NCBI GenBank assembly: GCA_036877525.1
Contig: JAZGTH010000103.1
Span: 1,358,501 to 1,422,500, forward strand
Reading direction: 5' to 3'
Length of the DNA: 64,000 nucleotides
Source: Chromobotia macracanthus
Lineage: Eukaryota > Chordata > Actinopteri > Cypriniformes > Botiidae
Part shown: piece by piece, positions 1 to 10,919 of the stretch
Layout: the number at the start of each line of letters is the position of its first letter
How positions within the stretch are numbered: position 1 is the stretch's first letter
Position numbers and translations under genes: made by a program
Notes under the pieces: generated by a model
What the model saw: the letters and a program-made list of their open reading frames with translations, nothing else
Database searches by the model: none
Told to the model about the DNA's origin: nothing

Positions 1-243
1 TTCACTTAAGTAACAAAAACATTCAAAACCATACATATTGTATTAATGTTACTGCTTGGTTATAAGAACGTTATTCAAATATTGTTTAAATTCTCTAACA
101 TTTTTAAAATGTTCCACCAACAACCTAAGAATAACGTTTTTAATGTGATATACAATGTTAAAAAAACGTTCTGCTAACGTTACTGCAAGAATGTTTTTGA
201 TAACTTAACCAATGTACTGTAAATGTTCCTGTCAGCTGGTTAG
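1..243 (-). mobile_element. MITE-A copy (AACGTT-rich), cut by window start
   Basis: Diverged copy of a short non-autonomous DNA-transposon-like element seen many times in this window. It ends with CTGTCAGCTGG, a degenerate version of the CTGTTAGCTGGG terminal repeat. It contains the family's shared internal blocks (TGCTTGGTTATAAGAACG, TACTGCAAGAATG). The other end lies outside the window. Orientation is arbitrary, set relative to the copy at 4968. Confidence 0.6.
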
Positions 244-649
244 TGTTAATTATGTCATGTGGTCACTCTCTCTATGCAGGTTAATTAAATGTTTGACACA
301 GAAATACAAACTCTGTCATTATTTACTGTATTTACAAGTCATTTGAAATAAAATCATCTGCTAAATAAATAAAATAAACGTCATGCGCAGATAAACAGCT
401 CATGTCAGTCAACAGTGGTCACTCACCGCTGTCAGTCTTCTGCTCTTCTTCACAGAAAAGTTCTCTCATAAATCTTGTAAAAGCAGTACGGAGGGTCAGA
501 CTTTACAGGTCAGCAGTCTGTTTTAATGCTCGATCTGTTTTAATTAACACCAACTTCAGAAACAAACTCCACAGCTACAGACAGAGAGGGTGAGGTTCAC
601 TTCTAAACACTGTTGTCATGGAGATACACTGGAAAATTATAAAAGCAAA

Positions 650-895
650 TACTCAGCTCATGGGGAACATTTTCAGAACATTGCTAATGTACATTAGTTA
701 CTGCAATAACTTTTTTAAAGCTATATGTCACGTGTCAAGTGGAGCGTTCAGAAAACATTACAGAATTAAAAAAAAAATGTTTTAATAACATTTTCAGAAG
801 CAAGCAACAATGTTAATACAATGTCTAAATAACTGAATGTTTTTAAATGTTTGTTACATTTAGAAATGTTCTTACAACCTAAAATTGTAAAAACA
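650..895 (+). mobile_element. MITE-A copy, diverged and internally deleted
   Basis: The region begins GGGGAACATTTTCAGAACATTG and ends with CTTACAACCTAAAATTG. Both are internal landmarks of the MITE-A family. Much of the middle is missing and the terminal CCCAGCTAACAG is not preserved. Confidence 0.45.
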
Positions 896-955
896 ATTAC
901 ATTTTTTGTATGTTTTTGTATGTGTGATTGTATGTGTGAGTTTAGTGTGTGTAGA

Positions 956-1100
956 TTGTGTGTGTGTGTGTGTGTGTGTTTTTGCTCAACTTGGAGTCTT
1001 TTTGGCACATCTAATGTCACAGATAATATCACCAAAGGTCAAAGATCTGTCATCTCAAACAAACACACACACTCACACACACACTCACACACACACACAA
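956..1100. repeat. TG and CA microsatellites
   Basis: A (TG)n run lies at about 956-979 and an interrupted CA-rich run (ACACACTCACAC) at about 1061-1100. The apparent open frames here are products of the dinucleotide repeats. Confidence 0.85.
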
Positions 1101-1336
1101 ATGTCGAGTGAAATGATGGTTTGGTATTACAAACTCGTTTTTGAAGAGCTCTAATTCTGAACGGCCACAAACACACAGAGGCAGCAGAAGTACAGAAGCA
1201 AAAGGTCACAGAAGTGTCTAGAAGTGAGCTCTCTGATGTGTGTAAGAGCTTCCACAGACTCTGTTTCCATCTGATATTAACATTCAGCTTGACTGATACG
1301 GTCACATGGTCACACCAGACATATCGTCAGTCCCAG

Positions 1337-1597
1337 ATCTTCTCTAAAATGTTCTCTAAAAGTTATCACAAAACATTCTTGCAGTAATGTTAGCAGAACA
1401 TTATTTAATGATATATCATATACATCAAAATGTTACTCTTAAGTTGTTTAGTGAAGTGTTTTAAAAATGTTACAGAATTTAAAAAATGTTTGAATAGCAT
1501 TCTTGACAAGCAATAATGTTTATACAATGTCTAAAAAACTTCTTACTTAATAAAAATGTTAGGGAAACGTTCTTACAACCTAAAATCGTTAGCTGGG
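1337..1597 (+). mobile_element. MITE-A copy
   Basis: It contains TTCTCTAAAAGTTATCA, TTCTTGCAGTAATGTTAG, a TATATCATATAC centre, and ends CTTACAACCTAAAATCGTTAGCTGGG. The right terminal repeat GTTAGCTGGG is intact and the left one is eroded. Confidence 0.65.
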
Positions 1598-2348
1598 GTT
1601 GCACTTGAAAGTAACGTGTCACTTTATTTTTTAACATTTTCAGTTTGATGGTTATTTTATATTTTGTCGTAGTGCAGTGGTTGATGGTGTTCGTAATAAG
1701 ACATGGATAACTGGGTAGATGACAGGATGAACGGATGAATGGATGTGAATGGTCATTGCGAGAGACGGTTCGAGGACCACACTGCCCTGAGGGACTGATG
1801 CATTGTGGGATTGCTGCTGCATGCAATAAGAATCATGCAAGACTGAACATGTGAAACAGGAAACTGGTGAAGCGAACAGATCTGAAAGCTTGTGTGTACA
1901 CATACTACACACACTCACTGGCCCAAAGCTATTTCCTCTGTTATCTTTCATCTCTTTAAGACCTGAAATACAGTATTGGCTGTTTCTTGTATCTCTCACT
2001 CTGCTTTCAGTCTCTGCTTAGCTGTAAAGTGTGATGATCTACTGAGGCCTCGATCTCCAACACACACAAACTCATACATTTAGATTAAAATGCAATTGCT
2101 TACGTAATTTTTAAAACAAAATTATTTTTGGATTTAAAAGCACTTTTCTCTCTCTCTGCGGTTTCTTGAACAGTTCAGTATCTCTTGCGTGTGTCATTAT
2201 AATTTATCATTTTAACTCATTTAGTTCTTAATGTAACAGATCAGTCTGCAGTTTGGGGAGGGGGCTGAATTTAGTACTGTTTAAAAGTGGGAAGTTGAGA
2301 GTTTTATTACAGGTGCTTCTAATACCAGAGTTTAATAGATTTTTTTCC

Positions 2349-2693
2349 AGGTAACAATTTTAGGTTGTACGTTTAATGCTCATATTTCCCTAACATTTTC
2401 ATTAATAACAACCCATTTAAAAAATGTTATTTTTAATATTATAGGAACATTCAAAACGTCCAACCAAACGTCCATGTTTTCTAAAAAAAACTTTTAGACG
2501 TTGTATAGAAAAAGTTGTTTGGTAATAAAAACGTTATTCAAACTTTTAATTCTGTAATGTTTTCAGAAAGTTCCCTTAACAACTTAAGAATAAAGAATAA
2601 AGAATAAACTTTGATATATATGATATACCAGGATTAAAAATGTTCTACTAATGTTGCTGCAAGAACTTTGCAAGAACTTTTAGAGTTCTGGGT
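2349..2693 (-). mobile_element. MITE-A copy, reverse orientation
   Basis: It starts with AACAATTTTAGGTTGTACG, the reverse complement of the family's right end. It then runs through TTGTTTGGTAATAAAAACG and TGATATACCAGG to GCAAGAACTTTTAGAGTTCTGGG. It is nearly full length but diverged. Confidence 0.6.
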
Positions 2694-2707
2694 TTTTCTT
2701 TTAAATA

Positions 2708-2941
2708 TTATTTATGACTTCGAGTTTGGTACGAACAAAACCGTGCATCCACAGCCAGATGGCCAGGTCTGTTTTCTCCACTCACATACCAGCAGCCACT
2801 CTGATGACCAGCAAGCAAATGGATTTGGAGTTTGTCCTGGTTAAGCAGAAGGCCTGGCAGACCTCTCACAGCCCTGTAAGATCTCCACAATCTGTCTGAC
2901 AAGGACAGAACGTCGTCTGCACACTGATACACCTGAAACAT
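2708..2941 (-). mobile_element. Possible remnant of a LINE reverse transcriptase
   Basis: One minus-strand frame stays open for 77 codons. It contains QCADDVLSLSD, resembling the (Y/F)ADD catalytic box of LINE reverse transcriptases. About 20 residues later comes GLLLNQDKLQIHL, resembling the LLLNxDKTEVL block of L2/CR1-type elements, and then GHLAVDARF, resembling the following NLGVxFD block. The order fits an L2/CR1-like fragment, but no flanking domains are present and spacing is compressed. It could be chance. Confidence 0.25.
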
Positions 2942-3144
2942 GCTGTGCTTTCTGTTCCCGAGCAGATAAACCAGAGAACTTCAGAACACTGTGGCACAGA
3001 TCAATGACCTCACCTCTAATGTTACTGCAACGCTAATGCAACGCTCAATACAGCAGGATTTCCAGAGGGAATCTATAAAATAGAAGCTTAATATTAAAGT
3101 TACAGCATAGAAAAAGTAGAAAAATGACAAAAACTTTTAAGAGG

Positions 3145-3352
3145 TTTCACAGCTACAGGATACATTCTCAGAACATTGTAGATTTTTGTAGAAACCTATT
3201 TTAATAATGTTTAAATAACCAAGCAATAACATTAGTACAACGTCTACAAAACTGGATGTTTTGAACGCTCCTAGAACATTCAAAATAACATTTTTGTTAC
3301 TTAATGGAAACATTAGGGAAACGTTCTTACAACCTAAAATTGTTAGAAGGGT
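3145..3352 (+). mobile_element. MITE-A fragment (right half)
   Basis: It retains ACCAAGCAATAACATTAG, ACTGGATGTTTTGAACG, TTACTTAATGGAAACATTAG and CTTACAACCTAAAATTGTTAG, the right half of the family. Confidence 0.55.
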
Positions 3353-3492
3353 CTGTAGTGATTCAATAAATCCAACAGAGAGAAAGACAAAAGACTGAAA
3401 AATCAAGACTTCTTGCCCAGGACTAGTGCAGTTCAGTGCAGTTCAGGTAATTATACATCATTACCAACAGAGAAATTCACTGCAGGGTTTTA

Positions 3493-3606
3493 ACACAACA
3501 CACACATATACACAGACTCTTACACAAACACTATCTCTCTCACACACACACTCTCTCACACACATACACAGACTCACACTCTCACACACACTCTCACACA
3601 CACACA
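3493..3606. repeat. CA/CT-rich simple repeat
   Basis: ACACACA and CTCTCACACA motifs alternate with short interruptions. It is low-complexity DNA with no gene signal. Confidence 0.7.
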
Positions 3607-3744
3607 GCTGTCAGTGGGGTAACTCGTGTATAATTGTATATATAATTGAAGTCTGATGGTGGTGGTTTGTGGAATCTTTCACTGTGAGCTGTTCCTCTGA
3701 GCAGAACAGCAGAGACAGTTTAAGTGACGTGAGATCAGCTAACA

Positions 3745-4050
3745 AGTTCAGGTTGTAAGAACATGTTTCCCTTAAGTGACAAAAATGCAACGTTCTAGCA
3801 ACGTTCAAAATGTGTAGTTTTTGTAGAGTATATTACCGTTATTGCTTGGTTTGAAGAACGCTATTCAAATGTTTTATTATATTATGTCATGCCATGCCAT
3901 GTCATGTTATATCATATATCATATATCATATTATATTACAGTATGTTTAAATGTGTTTACTAACTACTTCAGAATAACGTTTACTGCAAGAATTTTGATA
4001 ACATTGAGAGAACTTTAATAGAACATTAACCATCATTCTGAGAACGTCCG
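3745..4050 (-). mobile_element. MITE-A copy, reverse, interrupted by an AT-rich stretch
   Basis: It begins near GTTGTAAGAACATG and TTAAGTGACAAAAATG, the reverse of the right end. It contains TTGCTTGGTTTGAAGAACG, an expanded ATGCCATGTCATGTTATATCAT stretch near 3888-3940, and ends near ATTCTGAGAACG. Confidence 0.5.
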
Positions 4051-4967
4051 AATAGCAGGGATGGAGCATTGCAGACTGTTGGCTCAGACTCGGCTGTGAA
4101 ATCTAGATCTGGATTTAATCCCGGTCTTAAAGGGGATTCAGAGTTCTGGAGTTTCAGATAACAGTGGAAAGACTGGTAACATTGCTGGTGTGTGGAACAG
4201 AGAACATGAGACACAAACGTGTCTTCACACCGAGAGAGTTTGGGTGACTTTTGTGTGATCTAACTTAAACCTCGAATAATTAATTGTTATATCTGCTATG
4301 ATTACACCGGCTTTAAAAAAATAACTCAAAACTAACACAATGTATTTTATTGAGCTAAAGCATTTCCTGTGAGTTTTATAATTTAGCATTTTATTAAGAG
4401 AAGAATAAAGGTGTCGCAAGCTGGACTTGAACCCCTGTGGCCAGTGTGAGCACCAGAGCTCAATGTTGTAGAGTGTGTGTGCTATTATTTGTGTGGGGCA
4501 TTTGTGAGGGAAGTATTTGAGATTCAGTGCACAGGAAAGCGTGTGATGGATGCTGCTGATGGACCTGATTCATTCTGTCGGCTCGAGTTTAATTCTCTGT
4601 CCTCTTTCTCACCAGTCAGAGGAAACAGTGACTAAATCCACCAGCCTTATGAATCCAGACTTCTCTCTGGACAATACCTCTGTCATCTTCCTCTTCATTA
4701 GACTGCCTGATGCTCTTATCTAATGCTTGTCAGCCCAAGTGTCTGATATGAAAATAAATGAGTTTCAGACAATCCCTCATTTTCTTCACGGATGTAGATT
4801 CTGTCAGTCTGAATACAGATTCAGGTCTGACTTCAGATCAATCATGATTTGGTTTCTCTGAGGAGAAAATTGGAGGTTTTTAATATTGATATTTTCTGTT
4901 CATGCTAGCTTTCGTGTGTGTTTTATACTGGTTGTTTTAGAGCCTCTGGTTGGCACTAAAGAGCCTT
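4051..4967. other. No gene seen
   Basis: Unique-looking sequence. I found no exon with supported splice sites and a recognisable product. A B-box-like GGTTCAAGTCC occurs on the minus strand near 4420, but no tRNA fold goes with it. Confidence 0.5.
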
Positions 4968-5300
4968 CCCAGCTAACAGAAAACGTTCTCAGAACACTGT
5001 CTAATGTTCTCTAAATGTTCTCTCAACGTTATCAGAAATGTTCTTGCAGTAATATTAGTAGAATGATTTTTAACGTTAAATATGTATATCAAAAACATTA
5101 CTCTTAAGTTGTTTGAGAAATGTTATAAAAACATTACAGATTTAAAAAGAATTGAATAATGTTCTTACAACAAACCAAAACATCTAAATAACTGGACATT
5201 TTGCACATACATAGAACTTTCAAAACAACATTTATGAAGTGTTTGTTACGTAATGGAAACGTAAGGGAAACGTTCTTACAGTGTAAAACTGTCAGCTGAG
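4968..5300 (+). mobile_element. MITE-A copy, near full length with both ends
   Basis: It opens CCCAGCTAACAGAAAACG and closes with CTTACAGTGTAAAACTGTCAGCTGAG. The ends are inverted repeats of each other (CAGCTAACAG against CTGTCAGCTG). It is about 330 bp long with no coding capacity. This copy, with 16620-16988, best defines the family: CCCAGCTAACAG ends, many AACGTT-like hexamers, an AT-rich centre with TATATCA. Confidence 0.7.
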
Positions 5301-5617
5301 TTTAAGCACTGGGTTTGAAGGTCTCCTGCAGTAGATCATTGGCTTGTGTTGCATCAGCTCATTCAGAGCTGCAGCTTCACTGATCTTCACGGCTCGTTCT
5401 TTTGTGTGGCCTTATGGACTGTGACGTTTCAGACTGCTGATGGATCGCTGAACACACTGGAATGTAAAACTCTCCCTCTGAGATCAGCAGAAGATGTTTG
5501 TCTCCTCATTTCTCATGCATGACCCTTACTGAGCACACAGGGCTGTCGATTGTGAGACTGTTGTGTTATCAGAGAGGAAGTGTTGCCCCTTCAACCAAAG
5601 TGACTGTAAAATAACAT

Positions 5618-5862
5618 CTCAACTAACAACTGTACGTTGTAAGAACATTTCCATTAACTAACAAAAACGTTAAAAATGTTATTTTTTTTTAAACGTCTGT
5701 AACGTTTTTACAACTAACAATGTAAATACAATGTTTTAGATATGATATATAACGTTAAACTTTCTACTAATGTTACTGCAAAATGTTTCTGACTTTGGGG
5801 GAACTTTTAGAGAACATTACCACTAGCCATTAACATTCTGAGAACATTTGCTGTTGGCTGGG
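5618..5862 (-). mobile_element. MITE-A copy, reverse, shortened
   Basis: It opens CAACTAACAACTGTACGTTG and closes CATTTGCTGTTGGCTGGG. The element is about 245 bp because of internal deletion, and both ends are recognisable. Confidence 0.6.
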
Positions 5863-5975
5863 ATTACAATGCTTGTCTTAACTTGTCTCGTCCAGTTCAG
5901 CCCTGTAACCTTCACTTTATAGCTCAAATCTATCAGACACTGATATTGATTTCTGTACTACAGTGTGTCTATATA

Positions 5976-5978
<3 letters not shown>

Positions 5979-6008
<30 letters not shown>
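5979..6008. repeat. (GT)n microsatellite
   Basis: Uninterrupted GT dinucleotides for about 30 bases. Confidence 0.9.
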
Positions 6009-6011
<3 letters not shown>

Positions 6012-7530
6012 AGAATCGTGAACCAAAAATATTTGTCATTATTTCATATTTATCATTATATTGATCGTAGTTAGCAAAATGTATCTGCAGATAAAATACA
6101 ATTTGTTTTACCTGAAGTGAAATCAACATTTGAACCCCTGCATGTGATGAAGGATCTCATTACTGTTTATGAGGGACCCTGTCTTAACTCTTTTAAATGG
6201 TTTTATGTTGTTGTTGTCATGGTAACACTGTATTAATAAGCATACCAATAATTCTGTTGAAACTGTCAGTAGGTTAATGGCTTGATCTTCTCTGTCTGCT
6301 CGGTAAATTCATTCATTCACGATGTTCACTAAAGCAAACTTCACTGTTTGTTCACACTGTTTTCTTTAATATCCCCCAGAAACTCTAAACCAAGAATTTG
6401 TAACTTGAATTAAACAGCTTTAATTACCAATTAACATCTTTCTTTCTAAATGCTTTATTTATTTATACAGCAGTTTTTCCAAGACAAATTCATTCTTTTC
6501 AACAAGAATGAATTCATCACTCAGTCTGTACGTGGCTCATTGCCTTATCTAATCAATCATTAAATTAAATGATTCATTCTATTATTGGCTAATAATCTAT
6601 TTTGATAAATACTTCTGTTTATCGCTGTTTGTGTAATTGAATGGTTCATTTTGCAATTAATGTGACTTATTGTGTTACAGTTTTCCTCCGTGTCTGTCTG
6701 CCGCTTTAATTGTGTTTTATGATTGTGCCGTTTCATTCACACGCACTTCTCAAACCCTCGACTCTCTCAGAGAACCTCTATAAAACATTCATGAAGTAAG
6801 TGAAGTGTATGCAGACCACAGCCTGCTTCAGATAACACCACTCGATCAATTTAACAGAGACAGAGAGAAGCAGCTGTGTGAATCCGTCTCTGCATCTGAC
6901 CTCTGTGCTGTTTGGGCCGAGTTGCAGTTATTTGTCATAAATCTTTATGTTGTTTTGTTGTTAATGGGGAAAAACTGTGTTTTTGGTCTGTGCATGTTCT
7001 GGTCTTTGTTTCTGGTGTATCACATTTGTTGTGGATGTTTGTGATTTTTCCCTCATGAGAGCGTTTTTGATGAAAGATGTTTGCAGTGGAATTTATCTTT
7101 ATTATTTTTCCCGGGAGAGTTTTGTTGCCCTGTGATGAATAAATATTTTCCCCCTTTTTCATTAATGTTGATTCACTTTCTCCCTTTTTCAGACACTAAG
7201 AGACACTATGAATAAAAAGTGTGTGTGTTTGTGTGTGTCACTGAATACTGTATTCCCATTACAAAGCTGCCAGAGGCATCCGGTTTTATAAACCTGTCCT
7301 TCTGTGTCATGATTTTACATTTTGTGTGTGTGTGTGTGTGAGCATGAGAGAGAGAAAACTATTGCATTAGTTTGTTGTTTTACTGATGTTGGCTGGTTTG
7401 TGCTGAAACTGGTCTTGTCTGATCTGGTTTGGGCTGGTTTGAACAGGTCTGTTGTGTTTAGGCGTCTGTAATGCTCTTCCATCATCCGCATTGGTTTGCA
7501 GCTCATCTGAAGCTGTCAGAACAAGATCTC
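6009..7530. other. No gene seen; short TG runs
   Basis: AT-rich sequence. An open frame at 6805-7044 has no recognisable product and no convincing splice context. Short TG runs occur near 7220 and 7323. Confidence 0.5.
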
Positions 7531-7543
7531 TCTCTCTCTCTCA

Positions 7544-7595
<52 letters not shown>

Positions 7596-7609
7596 CTCTC
7601 CTCTCTCTC

Positions 7610-7655
<46 letters not shown>

Positions 7656-7662
7656 TCTCTCT
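7531..7662. repeat. (CT)n microsatellite, about 130 bp
   Basis: Nearly pure CT dinucleotides broken by single CC or CG steps, giving a long polypurine/polypyrimidine tract. Serine/leucine-repeat open frames across it are artefacts. Confidence 0.9.
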
Positions 7663-7754
7663 TTCACAATGGCTTTGATGTGTCTTCACCGCTCTCTCCA
7701 GAAGTCTCAAACGTGCCTTCGATCGCTGCCTTCTGCTCGTCTCCTCGGTTCTTC

Positions 7755-7858
7755 CTAGCTAACAGGGAACGTTCTCAGAACATTGGCTAATATTCACCAA
7801 AAGGTATCTCAAAGTTATCAAAAACGTTCTTGCAGCAACATTAGTAGAACCTTTGTAC
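7755..7858 (+). mobile_element. MITE-A fragment (left end only)
   Basis: It opens CTAGCTAACAGGGAACG, continues TTCTCAGAACATTGGCTAA, and stops after TTCTTGCAGCAACATTAGTA. It is the left third of the family. Confidence 0.6.
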
Positions 7859-8143
7859 AGCCAAAACTGACACTTTTTGGTCAAGTGTACAGTTATATTA
7901 TGTTCACCAAATCTAAATTCTGGAGCAGTCACAGGGTTAGACTTTATTTTGCCCTACAGTCAGACATTTGTAAGCGCTCGAGTGAGTTAAAAGCAAACGC
8001 TTGTAGCCTTTAACAGAGATTAAAGGTCAGATGTAATTTCACATCAGGACATTAGCGTCTCTGGACCTTGACTCTGTGTGCCGCATGCAGCCGCGGCAGT
8101 CAGAGGAAAGTGTTGTCATGACTGATTCCTCTCTCTGCCTCTC

Positions 8144-8273
8144 TCATCTCTCCATTTCCAGAAGGCTGTACATGCACTGGCATTGCCAGCAGGGCACATA
8201 GAGGTTGTCATTTACTCCCAGCAACGCTGCAGGATTAGAGTTGAACTCTGCAGGGCCTGAGGGTTTAACAGAG
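8144..8273 (-). other. Candidate orphan terminal exon, not recognised
   Basis: On the minus strand a good acceptor (pyrimidine-rich, ending CTTTCTCCTTGCAG) precedes a 130-base segment that stays open in one frame to a TGA. The predicted peptide includes NSNPAALLGVNDNLYVP and CWQCQCMYSLLEMER. The short cysteine-rich end has no family I recognise. No matching upstream exon is certain. The segment may be the last exon of an unrecognised gene or chance. Confidence 0.2.
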
Positions 8274-8496
8274 CTGCAAGGAGAAAGATAAAATGAGCCC
8301 TCAGGAGGGAACATCAGAGACTTTGAGCTTGGAGGAAAGAGGAAGGCCTAACAGGAAGAGTGTTGCATTATGGGAAATGAACAGGATGAGAGATGAAGGG
8401 CTAAAAGAAATTTTTCTACAGGGCCTGTAGAAGCAGCGTTCCTGTAGCTTAACTCTCTCTTAACTTAACCCCAAAGAACAATAACCCAGGGTACAA

Positions 8497-8600
8497 TAAC
8501 CCAGCGAATCAGAGAATTTTTCGAGAATTTTAAAAATTCTCTAAAATTTTTAGAGAGAACGTTAGCCAACGTTCTGGGAGCGTTCCCTGTAAGCTGGGAA
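8497..8600 (-). mobile_element. MITE-A fragment
   Basis: It ends with AGCGTTCCCTGTAAGCTGGG, the outer end of the element. The inner part is a run of AATTTTT/AAAATTC repeats near 8515-8555. Confidence 0.45.
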
Positions 8601-9006
8601 GTCACTTTGGTGTTACGTCTAATGTAAATGTCTAACAGGAGTTAATAGGAGTAATACTGCATGCAGTTTCTCATGCATTATACAGTATTTCTGTGCAAAA
8701 ATGAGGATCAAACACACCTAAAGAAGAGAAAAATCACTAAAATCTCATATCTCAGTTGTGTCCCCTAGACAGCAGTGAGATTCAGTGCAGTACATATGAA
8801 AGCCTTTATATAAGTCTGAGAATGTCTTGTGAGGAACAGATTTATAGAAGTAATTTCACATCTGCTTTGATTGTGAACAATGTCTTTAATTTTTAATTAA
8901 AAATATAAATAGTTAATGGAGGTGAGTAACTGAAGACATTATTATTTCTTAATGAAATCATTAAAATAAGAAATAAAATCAGATGAGAGAAATGGTGTGT
9001 ATCTCT

Positions 9007-9037
<31 letters not shown>

Positions 9038-9641
9038 CATGTCTTATGAGGGGTGTGCAAGTATTAACAGTGTGGTTTTGTAAGTCATTTTTCCTCCTGA
9101 TACAGAAGAAGTGAAAGTCTATTAAGAAAATGGAAGAATAGGATGATTATCTCACAGCAGACAGTTTTCTTCCTCTTCTCTCATCTGACACGGTTGATCC
9201 TCAGGTGAGACCGGTGACTGCTCCTCTAGCCGAGGTCTGTGTTTACAGGCTGAACATTACATCTTCTGCTCACATTTTCTGAATTATTCATCAGGATCTC
9301 CTGTCCGATTGTTCCTCATAGAACGTCTCTGTCAGGAAGACAAGTGTGATTGTTTTATACGGAGAAAGGACAGCTACAGGATTCTGCTCTCTCTGCACAA
9401 AAGTCATTTGCTGTGTTTTATGCATTACAAAGATTGAGTCGACTGTGCAAAAACAATCTGTGCTGTAGTTCTAAAAACATTCAAGCTTTGTGATGCGTGA
9501 TGCTTCTGATCTGTTTGTGTACCCAGTGGACACATTTCCTCACAGTTTGTGGGTAATAATCAGGGTAACCTGTCTGAGGTGGGACACACTGTTATAGTTT
9601 CTGATGGCTAATCGGGAGTGCAGGGTTAAGACGAATTCCAA
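8601..9641. other. No gene seen; (AG)n tract
   Basis: AT-rich sequence with a pure AG tract at about 9008-9034. I see no exon I can support. Confidence 0.5.
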
Positions 9642-9897
9642 CCCAGCTAACAGAGAACGTTCTTAGAACGTCAGCTAACATTCTCTAAAAGTTCTCTGAA
9701 AGTTCTATCAAAGTTATCAAAAACGTTCTTGCATAAGCTAAGTACAGCTTTTTTAACATTATGTATCATTATAATATATTGATATATTATAATATTATAT
9801 ATTATAGCCAAGCAATAGTGTTAACATCCAGTTTTTTAGATTCTGTATTTTGAACTTTCCAAATAACATTTCTGTTATTTAATGGAAACATTATACT
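9642..9897 (+). mobile_element. MITE-A copy, internally deleted
   Basis: It opens CCCAGCTAACAGAGAACG and contains TTCTTGCATAAGCTAAGTA, a TATAATATT centre, CCAAGCAATAGTGTTAAC and TTATTTAATGGAAACATTA. The right terminal repeat is lost. Confidence 0.6.
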
Positions 9898-10317
9898 TGT
9901 ATAACTTATATATACTTACACAAGTTAAATGAACTAAACTAAAGAAATTGGTAATCATCTGACTCGGGGTTCTGCGGATCTGGACGGGTCTCCACACATC
10001 TCTGTGGGATGTGATGATGTAGCACATGGAGCATGTCTTGTCAGTAAATGAATAAATGAGTGCTGCACGAATCCCACTAATATTATACAAGTAAAGCCAC
10101 TGAGAGCACCATGAAGAGGCTGGATGCATACATGTGGAGGCAGTGTGTGTAGAGTACACGCATAAACACACACACAATCACACACCCATCCTTTACATGA
10201 CAAAACATGGCCACACTATCATAATGGCCCACGTACTTGTCCTTCCAGTAGAGTTTCTGCAAATGAAACATATCTGTGATGAATGTGATCTGCTGAGCTG
10301 TCGCATTAGCATGTGCC

Positions 10318-10605
10318 AGCTCAGCGGACATCAGCAGGAGTTTATACACTCAGCAGAGCCCGGCTGACCACCACCTGATCTCAGATCAGTGACATCAGCA
10401 GGAGTTTATACACTCAGCAGAGCCCGGCTTGACCGCCACCTGATTAAACTCAAACTACACTATCTATATACATCCAAGTTTATACACTCAGCAGAGCCCG
10501 GCTGACCACCACCTGATCTCAGATCAGTGACATCAGCAGGAGTTTATACACTCAGCAGAGCCCAGCTGACCTACACCTGATTTCAGATCAGTGACATCAG
10601 CTGCC
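10318..10605. repeat. 64-bp direct repeats, about four copies
   Basis: The unit contains GACATCAGCAGGAGTTTATA, CACTCAGCAGAGCCCGGCTG and CACCTGATCTCAGATCAGTG. Copies begin near 10325, 10389, an incomplete one near 10478, and 10527. They are separated once by about 35 bp of unrelated sequence (10443-10477). The array lies just upstream of the parvalbumin gene. Confidence 0.8.
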
Positions 10606-10737
10606 AGCTGAGAAGAAAAGCACACCTCGTGCTTACACTGTGTATCTGCACATTACCCTGAATGCAGGTGTGAGGAAAACAACGCAATGATAATGCACAT
10701 GAATGAAATGTACAAGAAACATTTTCAGCTGATACCA

Positions 10738-10885
10738 TCCCAGCTAACATCCCAGTTCTCCTAAAGTTCTCTCAAAGTTACCCGAAAACATTATTGTTAA
10801 TGGTGACGTTTGTGGTGTTATATGTATTTACATTTTATATCATCTATATCAAAAACATTGTTCTTAAGTAGTTAGTGTCTTTCCT
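10738..10885 (+). mobile_element. MITE-A fragment (left end)
   Basis: It opens CCCAGCTAACATCCCAG and runs to ATCAAAAACATTGTTCTTAA. It ends about 35 bp before the first parvalbumin coding exon. Confidence 0.5.
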
Positions 10886-10919
10886 TCTCTCTCTCTCTCT
10901 CTCTCTCTCTCTGTCAGAA

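Noticed and set aside
4385..4470. tRNA-like B box (GGTTCAAGTCC) on the minus strand
   Set aside because: The T arm does not pair well, and no acceptor stem or A box was found at proper spacing. It may be a SINE remnant, but the evidence is too thin.
7452..7790. Ser/Leu-repeat open frames at the CT microsatellite
   Set aside because: Simple-sequence artefacts.
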